From Roseisolibacter agri (GTDB taxonomy: Bacteria; Gemmatimonadota; Gemmatimonadetes; Gemmatimonadales; Gemmatimonadaceae), in the NCBI RefSeq assembly GCF_030159095.1, contig NZ_BRXS01000002.1:1-64000 (forward strand): a stretch of DNA of 64,000 nt, read 5' to 3'. Of this stretch, positions 35,145-42,570 are shown piece by piece. Each line of letters begins with the position of its first letter. Positions within the stretch are counted from its first letter, which is position 1. The notes below the pieces were generated by a model. That model saw only the letters and a list, made by a program, of their open reading frames with translations, was not told where the DNA came from and did not search any database. A program made the position numbers and the translations under genes.

Positions 35145-35318
35145 GTGAGACTGCGGAGGACGGAACGGCGGAGGACCGAACGGCGGAAGACGATGAGGCG
35201 TGAAACGGAAAGGCGGACCTTCACTTGAAGCTTCAAGCCGAAAGTTCCGCTCTTCCGTCTCACGCCGTTCCGTTCTCCGCCATATCGTCCTCCGCCGTTC
35301 CGTCCTCCGCAGTCTCAC
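35145..35318. repeat. Class B tandem-repeat palindrome, copy 2, spanning the convergent gap
   Basis: The left arm begins GTGAGACTGCGGAGGACGG two bases after the peptidase stop. The right arm ends in its exact complement at 35318, beyond the stop codon of the minus-strand subtilisin gene (35315-35317), so that gene's TGA belongs to the arm. Both arms are stacks of 15-nt units with perfect outer pairing of about 32 bp. It fills the whole gap between the two genes. Confidence 0.88.
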
Positions 35319-37891
35319 GTGTTCAGGAGCATTTTGGTGAGATTCGGCAACCCCGCCCCCTGCTGCGGCCGGTGTCGCTGCAGGTCCGTGCACGACGCGA
35401 GCAGCAGCGCCTTCAGGCGATCGGGCTCGCCGATGAACTCGCGGCGCGCGGACAGGAACGACGCGAGGATCCCCGACACGTGCGGCGCCGCCATGCTGGT
35501 GCCGCTCATCTCGACGTAGAGGTCCTCCGCCGACGGCGTGCCGGCGGCGCCGTTGCCGCCGTTCCCCTTCACCCAGTCGTGCCGGCACGAGCGCACGCGC
35601 TCACCGGGCGCCACCAGGTCCGGCTTCTGCCGCCCGTCGGCCGTGGGGCCGCGCGACGAGAAGTACGAGATGCCGTACGTGTGCGGCCGCGTCTTGTGCG
35701 TCGAGCCCACCGCGATCGCGTCCTCGAGGTTCGCCGGGTCGCCGATCGAGAGGTCCATGTTCGCCTCGATCGGCCCTTCCAGCGTCTGCAGCGTCGCGAA
35801 GCCCTCGTTGCCGGCGGCGAGCACCACCACCACGCCCTGCCGCCAGAGCCGGCGCAGCTCCGTGCACAGCGGCGAGTGGCCGCAGCCGAACACGCTCTGG
35901 TCGAACGGCCCGCCGAGGCTGAGGTTCACGCCGTGGATCACCAGCTGGCCCGCGCGGCGGTTCACCTCCGCGATGTGGTCGAGCGCCTTGATGATCCACG
36001 CGTCGCGCCCCGTGCCGTCGTCGGCCAGCACCTTGTAGACGTGCAGCTTGGCGGCGGGCGCGATGCCGGTGAAGACGCGCGGCACGCCGTCGGTGGGCCG
36101 GAACTCGTGCCGGCCGGCGATGATGCCCGCGACGTGCGTGCCGTGGCCGTGGCCGTCGGTGGCGGTGCCGCCCTCCTTCAGCGCGCCGCGCTTCGTGCAG
36201 TCGTACTCCGCGACCACGCTGTTGCGCGCCGCCAGGTGCGGATGCGACGCGACCACGCCCGTGTCCAGCACCGCCCACTGGATGCCGCGCCCGTCGGCCT
36301 GGTAGCCCAGGTGCGCGGTGGACGCCTGCACCGTGCTCGCCGACTCGTCCAGCAGCGCGCGCTTCACCGCGTTCCGCCAGATGCGCTTGATGCCGAGCAC
36401 CGTGACGTCCGTCTGGTGCGCGAGCCACTCGGCCTCCGCGCGCGTCAGCTCGGCCGCCATGAAGCGATCGAGCTCCTCGAGCGCCATGTCGTCGAAGTCG
36501 ACCTGGCTGTCGCGCGCGCGGTCCTCGAGCCGGCGCCGCACCTCCGTGCGCGCCACCGAGGTGGGACGGCCCGTGAGCCCCGGATCCGCCAGCTCGATCA
36601 GCACCTCGTGCCGGATGTCGGGCGGCCGGTTCTCCATCTCGCGCACCATGTCGCGCGCCATCGTGAACTCCGCCACCGGCTGGAAGAGCGCCGTGTCCAC
36701 GACCTGCCGCACCGCCATGCGCACCGGCGGCGTGCGCAGGTAGCCCGTCCCCGAGTGCGGATGGCGCGGGCTGTCGAGGTTCCACTCGACGTCGTCCTCG
36801 ACGCGCACGCCCGTCGCGCTGGGCGCGTAGTCCTGCGACAGCCGCTTGTCGAGCGCCACCGGATCCAGCGGATCGGCGACGTTGAGCCAGCGGCGCACGT
36901 TCGGCGGGACGCGGAGCCCCGTCTCCTTCTTCAGCTGGTCCTGCACCTCCCTGATGCCGAGCGGCGACCCGACGGTGACGAGCAGCGCGACGTCGAGCGT
37001 GCGGAACTCCGGCTCCGACAGCACCGCGTAGGCGATCATCGAGCCCTGGCTGTGCGCGACGATCACGAACGGGCCGCCGCCCGTGCGCAGCCGCGCGCGC
37101 AGGCTCTCGCGCATCGCCGCGCCGCGCGCGGGCACGAAGAAGAAGTCGTGCACGTCGCGCAGCAGCGCGCGCGTGAGCTGGCGCGTGATCCAGCGGCGCA
37201 CGAACTCGGGCACCGGGAGGATCTTCGCCTCCACCGCGCGCGCGCCCACGTCGAGGCCCTGCGCGCGCTGCAGGCGCAGCGGCCGCCGCTCCTGGAAGGC
37301 GGCATCGGCCTCCGTCGCGCGCACTTCGGTGCTCGCCTCGATCGTCGCCGCGACGCGCTCCAGGAAGCGCTGCGCCTCGGGATCGTCGGGCGCGATGCTC
37401 TGCGCCTCCTGCGCGAGCGTGACCTCGTGCAGGTGCTGCCGCACGCTGAGGCCCTCGCCGGTCGGCTCGCTCTCCAGCGTCACGAGGTCGCCGCCCTTGC
37501 ACGTCCCCTCCTCGGCCCGCGGATAGTACTCGCGGTTGCACCAGTACGAGAGGCGACTGCGCTCGCCGAGGTCGAACCCGAACAGCGCGTGGTCCCACTG
37601 GCACTTGAGGACGCTGGGCAGCGGCTTGTTGCCGATGCCGTGCACGTAGACGATGGTGGCCGCGCGCCTGGCGGCGGCCGGCGCGGCGGCGGCCTTCACC
37701 GCCTGCGCCGGCGGTGCGGCCATCTCCACGGTCTCCGCCACCACCTTCGCGGTGGGCCGCTTCGCGGCGGACTTCCTCACCGCGGTCTTCTTCGCGGCCG
37801 TCTTCTTCACTGCGCCCTTCTTCGCCGTTCCCGTCTTCGCAGCGCCGCGTTTCGCGGCGGTCTTGCGCGTCGAGCCGGATCTGCGAGCCAT
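35315..37891 (-). CDS. H1-like basic tail + alpha/beta hydrolase + subtilisin (S8) fusion protein
   Basis: An 858-residue three-part protein. Residues ~1-50 are an Ala/Lys-rich tail with AKK/VKK repeats, like histone H1 or nucleoid proteins. Residues ~78-420 form an alpha/beta hydrolase-like domain starting IVYVHGIGNKPLPSV, with a nucleophile elbow VAHSQGSMIAYAV near residue 280. Residues ~525-858 are a subtilisin domain with the complete triad: Asp in WAVLDTGVVASHP (~543), His in DGHGHGTHVAGI (~585) and Ser in MSGTSMAAPHVSG (~797). There is no signal peptide, so the protein is predicted to stay in the cytoplasm, unusual for S8 peptidases. GGAGGG precedes the ATG at 37891. Its stop codon lies in a palindrome arm. 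Confidence 0.88.
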   Translation of the reverse strand: MARRSGSTRKTAAKRGAAKTGTAKKGAVKKTAAKKTAVRKSAAKRPTAKVVAETVEMAAPPAQAVKAAAAPAAARRAATIVYVHGIGNKPLPSVLKCQWDHALFGFDLGERSRLSYWCNREYYPRAEEGTCKGGDLVTLESEPTGEGLSVRQHLHEVTLAQEAQSIAPDDPEAQRFLERVAATIEASTEVRATEADAAFQERRPLRLQRAQGLDVGARAVEAKILPVPEFVRRWITRQLTRALLRDVHDFFFVPARGAAMRESLRARLRTGGGPFVIVAHSQGSMIAYAVLSEPEFRTLDVALLVTVGSPLGIREVQDQLKKETGLRVPPNVRRWLNVADPLDPVALDKRLSQDYAPSATGVRVEDDVEWNLDSPRHPHSGTGYLRTPPVRMAVRQVVDTALFQPVAEFTMARDMVREMENRPPDIRHEVLIELADPGLTGRPTSVARTEVRRRLEDRARDSQVDFDDMALEELDRFMAAELTRAEAEWLAHQTDVTVLGIKRIWRNAVKRALLDESASTVQASTAHLGYQADGRGIQWAVLDTGVVASHPHLAARNSVVAEYDCTKRGALKEGGTATDGHGHGTHVAGIIAGRHEFRPTDGVPRVFTGIAPAAKLHVYKVLADDGTGRDAWIIKALDHIAEVNRRAGQLVIHGVNLSLGGPFDQSVFGCGHSPLCTELRRLWRQGVVVVLAAGNEGFATLQTLEGPIEANMDLSIGDPANLEDAIAVGSTHKTRPHTYGISYFSSRGPTADGRQKPDLVAPGERVRSCRHDWVKGNGGNGAAGTPSAEDLYVEMSGTSMAAPHVSGILASFLSARREFIGEPDRLKALLLASCTDLQRHRPQQGAGLPNLTKMLLNT

Positions 37892-37902
37892 GGACCCTCC
37901 TG

Positions 37903-38086
37903 ACGATGAGGCGGAGGACGATGCTGCGGAGAACGGAACGGCGGAGAACGATGGAGCGTGAAACGGTGGGGCGGATGATTCGAGCGCGGAGCTCCAGTCG
38001 CGCCGCCGCCCCATCGTATCACGCCCCACCGTCTTCCGCATCACCGTCCTCCGCCGTTCCGTCCTCCGCCCCTCCGTCCTCCGTCA
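37903..38086. repeat. Class B tandem-repeat palindrome, copy 3
   Basis: 15-nt GCGGAGGACGATGCT-like units form the arms; the inner unit GCGTGAAACGGTGGGGCGG is mirrored at the right by a unit with ATGGGGCGG. It occupies the whole space between the VOC gene, whose TGA is its right end on the minus strand, and the ribosome binding site of the subtilisin fusion gene. Confidence 0.85.
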
Positions 38087-38899
38087 CATCGGGCTCTTGT
38101 TCTCCAGCACCGCGAAGTACGCCCCCGTCGGATCCTGCGCGACCGCCATGCGGCCCCACTCCTGGATGTCCATCGGCTCCATCATCGGCGTGCCGCCGAG
38201 CGCCGCGATCTGCGCCACCGCGGCGTCGGCGCTGGCGACCGCGAAGTAGGGGAGCCAGTTCGGGCGCGACTCCGCCTCGGGCGGCATCGGCATCATCCCG
38301 CCCGCGTACTGGTCGCCGCGCTTGAACAGGCCGTACGTGCCGAGCGGCATGTCCATCGACTCGTGCGTCCAGCCGAACAGCTCGCCGTAGAACTTCGCTG
38401 CGGCCTCCGGATCGGTCGTCAGCAGCTCGTTCCACGCCACGGTGCCGAGCGGCGCGTTCACCGGCGGCTCTGGTGACGGATCGTTGCCGCGGAACGGCGA
38501 GAACACCGCGCCCTGCGGATCCTCGCTGACCGCGAAGCGGCCGACGCCCGGGATGTCGGCCGGCGGCACGCACGTCTTCCCGCCCAGCGCCTCGATGCGC
38601 GCGCACGTCGCGTCGACGTCGGCGGTGCTGGCGTACGCGATCCAGTGCGACGGGACGCCGTGCGCCGCGTCGAGCGGGACGATGCCGCCGACGCCGTGCT
38701 CGCCCGCGGTCACCATCGTGTAGTCGCCGAACTCGCCCATCGGCATCACCTGCGTCGTCCATCCGAAGAGCGCGGTGTAGAACGCCTGCGCGCGCGACGC
38801 GTCGGTCGTCATCAGGTCGTGCCACACGAAGCGGCCGGCCGGCGTCGGTGCGGCATACGCGCTGGTGTCGCTGCTGGCGTTCTGGGCGGGGGTCGTCAT
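38084..38899 (-). CDS. Two-domain VOC (glyoxalase-like) protein
   Basis: A 271-residue protein with two tandem VOC modules, each starting with a FVWHDLMTTDASRAQAFY-like or VAWNELLTTDPEAAAKFY segment and ending with QDP-x-G motifs (EDPQGAVFSPF and QDPTGAYFAVLE). The duplicated arrangement matches the family annotated as VOC proteins related to the hydroxylase CFP30B/SgcJ type. The substrate is unknown. The ATG at 38899 has GGAGG upstream. It is followed by a class B palindrome and the subtilisin fusion on the same strand. Confidence 0.9.
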   Translation of the reverse strand: MTTPAQNASSDTSAYAAPTPAGRFVWHDLMTTDASRAQAFYTALFGWTTQVMPMGEFGDYTMVTAGEHGVGGIVPLDAAHGVPSHWIAYASTADVDATCARIEALGGKTCVPPADIPGVGRFAVSEDPQGAVFSPFRGNDPSPEPPVNAPLGTVAWNELLTTDPEAAAKFYGELFGWTHESMDMPLGTYGLFKRGDQYAGGMMPMPPEAESRPNWLPYFAVASADAAVAQIAALGGTPMMEPMDIQEWGRMAVAQDPTGAYFAVLENKSPM

Positions 38900-39063
38900 C
38901 GAGCCTCCGGAGGTGGGCGCGCGGGGATGTGATGCATTCGTCGGCGGGCGCCCAACGATCGCACGCCGTCGCGCGGCGTCAACCCGCGCGGCGCGTTCGA
39001 ATCTCGTCAGGGCGCGCCGCGGTGGTGGGTCGCGTGTCCCATGCGGCGCGTGCGCGCGGACGA

Positions 39064-39069
39064 TACCTT
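39064..39069 (+). promoter_or_regulatory. TACCTT -10 hexamer, leaderless start of GNAT gene
   Basis: TACCTT ends six bases before the ATG at 39076. Confidence 0.4.
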
Positions 39070-39075
39070 CGCCGC

Positions 39076-39570
39076 ATGACGCCGCCCGACCGCGCCACCA
39101 TCGAGCTGAAGCGACTGCCCGACGTCGACCGCGGCGCGCTCGTCGCGCTCATGAACCATCCGCTCGTGCGCCGGCACATGCCGCTCGCGCGCGGCGCGTT
39201 CGGCGCGGAGGAGTGCGCGCGCTGGGTGGCCGCGAAGGAGCGGCTGTGGGCGCAGCACGGCTACGGGCCGTGGGCGTTCGTGGTGGACGGCGAGCTCGCC
39301 GGGTGGGGCGGGCTGCAGCCCGAGGGCGACGACGTCGACCTGGGACTCGTGCTGCACCCACGCCACTGGGGCGTCGGCCGCGCGATCGTCACGCGCATCC
39401 TCGACGTCGCGTTCGGCGCGATGCGCCTGCCGTCGGTGATCGTGCTGCTGCCGCCGAGCCGCGTGCGCGTGCGCGGCCTGCACCGGCTGGGGTTCGTCGC
39501 CGACGGGGAGACGACGATCGGCGACGAGCGGTTCGTGCGCTACCGCCTCACGGCGCCGACGGTCGCGTAG
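39076..39570 (+). CDS. GNAT-family N-acetyltransferase
   Basis: A 164-residue acetyltransferase of the RimJ/RimL-type GNAT branch: MNHPLVRRHMPLARGAFGAEECARWVAAKE at about 26-55, GPWAFVVDGELAGWGGLQPEGDDVDLGLVLHPRHWGVGRAIV at 65-107 containing the acetyl-CoA loop, and VRVRGLHRLGFVADGE near the end. Substrate unknown. Its last 23 bases overlap the 3' end of the convergent metallo-beta-lactamase gene. A leaderless start is indicated by TACCTT. Confidence 0.86.
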   Translation: MTPPDRATIELKRLPDVDRGALVALMNHPLVRRHMPLARGAFGAEECARWVAAKERLWAQHGYGPWAFVVDGELAGWGGLQPEGDDVDLGLVLHPRHWGVGRAIVTRILDVAFGAMRLPSVIVLLPPSRVRVRGLHRLGFVADGETTIGDERFVRYRLTAPTVA

Positions 39571-40468
39571 CCGGCGGCACCGCGCGCTCGGTCGCTGCGC
39601 GCTTGGTCGCGACGCGCCGGGCGAGCCGCTGCCGCGCATCGGCCGCGAGGCGCCGGCACGCCGACGGATCGCGGAACGCATCCGCGCGCCCCTGCTCGCG
39701 CGCCGCCAGCCGCTCGAAGAGCTCCGAGAACCCCGGGTGCGGCGTCAGCAGCACGTCGCACCGCAGCCGCTCGAGCGTCGCGTGGCCGCGCGCGAAGTCC
39801 TGCAGCGCCTGCGGGTAGCGCGTGTTGCGCGTGAACAGGAAGCCGTCGGCCGACACGGGCGTCTGGCTGTCGGCGTACACGAGGTCGAGGCAGCGCTCCT
39901 TCTCGCACGCGCGCCAGCTCCAGGTGGTGCCGCCCGGCGTGTGGCCGCCGGTGAAGTGCGCGGTGAGCGCGAGCGGCCCCACGCGCACGGTCTCGCCGTC
40001 GGCGAGCGCGCGCACCGTCGGCACGGCCGGATACGGGATGTCGAGCCCGTGCTGCGGATCCTCGGGCAGCGTCGTGCCGCGCCGCATGACGGCCGCGCTC
40101 CACGGATGCGCCGCGACCGTCGCGCCCGACATCCGCTGCAGCGCCGCGAGGCCGCCCGCGTGGTCGTAGTGCGCGTGCGAGTTGAGAATCACGCGCACGT
40201 CCTCCATGCGGAAGCCGAGCGCGCGCACGTTCTCGGCGATGCGCGCGGCCGACTCGGGCAGCCCGCCGTCGAGCAGCACGTGGCCCTGCGGCGACGTGAC
40301 GAGGATCGCGCTCAGCCCGCGCGTGCCGACGTACCAGCTGTCGCCGTGGATGCGGAACGGGCGCTGCGGCGCGTTCCACTCGACGCAGCTCGCGCACGGG
40401 GTCGTGTCGACCTGGGCGCGCAGTGCGAGCGGCGCGGCGAGGAGGGTGGCGAAGGCGAGCAGGCGCAT
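39548..40468 (-). CDS. bla: Subclass B3-type metallo-beta-lactamase
   Basis: A 306-residue protein with a signal peptide (LLAFATLLAAPLALRAQ) and the MBL fold typical of subclass B3: LLDGGLPESA, the zinc motif ILNSHAHYDHAGG near residue 98 (HxHxDH), GGHTPGGTTW near 175, and LTPHPGFSELF near 243 with the final His. Two N-terminal Cys (CASC) precede the domain. Environmental B3 enzymes usually hydrolyse beta-lactams including carbapenems, but relatives with lactonase activity exist, so resistance is inferred only. It is intrinsic in appearance, with no mobile element nearby. It overlaps the GNAT gene tail-to-tail. Confidence 0.88.
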   Translation of the reverse strand: MRLLAFATLLAAPLALRAQVDTTPCASCVEWNAPQRPFRIHGDSWYVGTRGLSAILVTSPQGHVLLDGGLPESAARIAENVRALGFRMEDVRVILNSHAHYDHAGGLAALQRMSGATVAAHPWSAAVMRRGTTLPEDPQHGLDIPYPAVPTVRALADGETVRVGPLALTAHFTGGHTPGGTTWSWRACEKERCLDLVYADSQTPVSADGFLFTRNTRYPQALQDFARGHATLERLRCDVLLTPHPGFSELFERLAAREQGRADAFRDPSACRRLAADARQRLARRVATKRAATERAVPPATRPSAP

Positions 40469-40480
40469 GGGCCGGGCGCG

Positions 40481-40648
40481 GAGGAGCGGAGGACGAACGG
40501 GCGGAGAACGATACCGCGGAGGACGATACGCCGTGAGACGAGAGGGCGGACCTCCCGGCTCGATGCTTCGAGCGCGAAGGGTCCGCCCTCTCGTCTCACG
40601 CCTTCTCGTCTTCCGCCCTTCCGTCCTCCGCCGTTCCGTCCTCCGCCC
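40481..40648. repeat. Class B tandem-repeat palindrome, copy 4
   Basis: The inner 20 bases CGTGAGACGAGAGGGCGGAC are exactly complementary between the arms. Outside, stacks of 15-nt GCGGAGGACGATACG-like units continue the pairing. It lies directly after the stop codon of the NTF2-like gene (40649-40651, minus strand) and before the beta-lactamase start. Confidence 0.87.
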
Positions 40649-41122
40649 TCAGGGTTCCGGTCGGAAAGCCGCCGCCGCCCGCCCCGTGTCCATGTACTCG
40701 CGGAAGCGCGCGATGCGCCCGTCGCGGATGGTGAAGACGTGCGCGTACTCGCCCTCCCACTGCCGGCCGGTGGGGATGACGTCCCACGCGTAGTGGCCGA
40801 GGACCACCACCTCGTCGCCCTGGGCGATGTACTGGCGCGGCTCGAAGCGGCGCGGCGTCTGGTGGACCGCCAGCTCCTCGAAGAATTGCGCGGCGGCCGC
40901 GCGCCCGTGGCGCGGGCCCGTGTACGCCGCGTGCTCGACGACCGGGATGTGCCACTCGATGTCGTCCGTCATCGTGTCCAGCAGCGCGGGGATGTCGCCG
41001 CGCTGGAAGTGGGCGATGGCCTGCTGGACGATGCGCGTGTTCGCCTCGACGTCGCGATCGCTCGTGGCGTCGTACGACGACGGCGTGGAGGACGACAGCG
41101 GGTTGCTGATGGGCGCGCTCAT
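40649..41122 (-). CDS. NTF2-like / ketosteroid-isomerase-type protein
   Basis: A 157-residue cytoplasmic protein with an NTF2-like fold: NTRIVQQAIAHFQRGDIPALLDTMTDDIEWHIPV at about 28-61, AAQFFEELAVH near 76, and HVFTIRDGRIARFREYMDT near the end, the SnoaL-like signature shared with limonene-epoxide-hydrolase relatives. No catalytic assignment possible. The ATG at 41122 follows GGAGGT. Class B palindromes flank it on both sides. Confidence 0.85.
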   Translation of the reverse strand: MSAPISNPLSSSTPSSYDATSDRDVEANTRIVQQAIAHFQRGDIPALLDTMTDDIEWHIPVVEHAAYTGPRHGRAAAAQFFEELAVHQTPRRFEPRQYIAQGDEVVVLGHYAWDVIPTGRQWEGEYAHVFTIRDGRIARFREYMDTGRAAAAFRPEP

Positions 41123-41198
41123 GGCCTGTGACCTCCGACCGGGGTCCGCTCGGTTCCCGACGCCCGCCCACGCTGCGAGTGGCCGGCGGAAGTGTCAA

Positions 41199-41384
41199 GA
41201 GAACGGAACGGCGGAGGACGGAAGGGCGGAAGACGGAACGGCGGAGGACGATGACGCGTGAAACGAGAGGGCGGACCCTTCGAGCTTGACGCATCAAGCT
41301 CACAGGGTCCGCCTTCCGTCTCACGCCCTTCCGTCCTCCGCTTCACCGTCCTCCGCCGTATCGTCCTCCGCCGTTCCGTTCTCC
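41199..41384. repeat. Class B tandem-repeat palindrome, copy 5
   Basis: GAGAACGGAACGGCGGAGGACG at the left pairs with the right arm, which ends directly at the murB stop codon (41385-41387, minus strand). The inner unit GCGTGAAACGAGAGGGCGG is followed by a small inner dyad (GAGCTTGA / TCAAGCTC). It sits 3' of murB and 5' of the NTF2-like gene. Confidence 0.87.
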
Positions 41385-42398
41385 TCAGAATTCGCCGATG
41401 AACCCGATCTCCGGCTCCAGCCGCTGCCCGAACTTCTCCTCCACCGCGCGCTGCGCGAGCGCGATCAGCTCGCGCACGTCCTTCGCCGTCGCGCTGCCGC
41501 GGTTGACGACGATGTTCGCGTGCATCGGCGAGATCTGCGCGCCGCCGTGGCGGTGGCCCTTGAGCCCCGCCTGGTCCACCAGCCGCCCCGCGCCGACGCC
41601 CTCGATCTTCTTGAAGATCGAGCCCGCGCTGGGATGGATCTGCAGCCACGGATGCCGCGCGCCGCGCCACGACAGGTTCTCGTGCAGGATGCGGTGCAGC
41701 CGGTCCGGATCGCCCTTCTGCAGCCGGAACGTCGCGCTCAGCACGATGTCGCGGCGGTGGTGGAAGACCGTGTCGTCGTAGCCGAACTGCACGTAGTCCG
41801 CGTCCACGACCTTCCGCTCCCCCTCCTCCGAGAGGATCTCGCAGCTCTCGAACGCCTCGGCGATGAACATCGTGCGCTCGCGCTCGGGGGCCGGCGAGAG
41901 GAAGTGCAGGTTCTGCCAGATCGCGCCGCCGACGGTGCTCGGGATCCCGATGTAGTGCTCGATCCCGCTCCAGCCGCGCTCCACCGCCTCGAGGATGATG
42001 TCCTGCATGATCGCGCCGCTCTCGGCCCACAGGTGCCCCGTGTCGCCCTCGGGGCGGATGCGGAAGTGGCGCGCCGCGTTGCGGATCACGAGCCCGCGGA
42101 ACCCCCTGTCTCCGACGAGGATGTTGGCGCCGAGGCCGAGCAGGAAGTGCGGGATGCCGAGCTCGCGAGCGGCCCGGATGGCCGCCTCCAGCTCGTCGGC
42201 GGACCGGGCCGTGTAGAGGGCGTCGGCCGGACCCCCGATGCGGAACGAGGTGTACTGGGCGAGTCGGACGCCGCGCCGCACGCGGTCGGCGCCGAGGCGC
42301 CCGCGCAGCGCGTCGAGCTGGTCGTCGGTGAGGGGCGTGGCGGTGGTCGGGGCGGCGCCGGTGGCCGCATCGGAGACTGCTGGCAGCGTGGACGTCAT
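41385..42398 (-). CDS. murB: UDP-N-acetylenolpyruvoylglucosamine reductase
   Basis: A 337-residue flavoprotein of the MurB family, which reduces UDP-GlcNAc-enolpyruvate to UDP-MurNAc in peptidoglycan synthesis. Visible motifs are YTSFRIGGPADALY near residue 50, LLGLGANILVGDRGFRGLVI near 88, GIPSTVGGAIWQN near 150, and the catalytic-Ser motif HPSAGSIFKKIEGVGAGRLVDQAGLKG near 262, ending with the Glu in LEPEIGFIGEF. The arrangement with the SAGS(I/C)FKNP variant places it in the type II/shorter MurB class. Start ATG 42398 gives a ~35-residue Ala/Thr-rich N-terminal extension. Here it is outside any dcw cluster. Confidence 0.93.
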   Translation of the reverse strand: MTSTLPAVSDAATGAAPTTATPLTDDQLDALRGRLGADRVRRGVRLAQYTSFRIGGPADALYTARSADELEAAIRAARELGIPHFLLGLGANILVGDRGFRGLVIRNAARHFRIRPEGDTGHLWAESGAIMQDIILEAVERGWSGIEHYIGIPSTVGGAIWQNLHFLSPAPERERTMFIAEAFESCEILSEEGERKVVDADYVQFGYDDTVFHHRRDIVLSATFRLQKGDPDRLHRILHENLSWRGARHPWLQIHPSAGSIFKKIEGVGAGRLVDQAGLKGHRHGGAQISPMHANIVVNRGSATAKDVRELIALAQRAVEEKFGQRLEPEIGFIGEF

Positions 42399-42570
42399 GA
42401 ACCGAAACCAAACGACGCCCCTTGGCGGTCGCCAGCGGCGCGGAACGGGCATTGCGCCCGCCCTTCCGGACCGCGTCCCGCTGTCCCGCCCGTCGCCGTC
42501 GCGCCACCTTCCCGGGGGCCGGACGCCGTCGTCCGGCCCTCGTGCCGTCAGCCCATCCGCCCCGTCGCTC

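Noticed and set aside
35225-37903. 892-residue plus-strand open frame antisense to the subtilisin fusion
   Set aside because: The frame is open because of high GC and codon periodicity of the real minus-strand gene; its product is Arg/His-rich noise.
38084-40468. Antibiotic-resistance island (VOC, GNAT and metallo-beta-lactamase together)
   Set aside because: The VOC and GNAT proteins lack resistance-type signatures, strands differ, and no mobile element or composition change marks an island.
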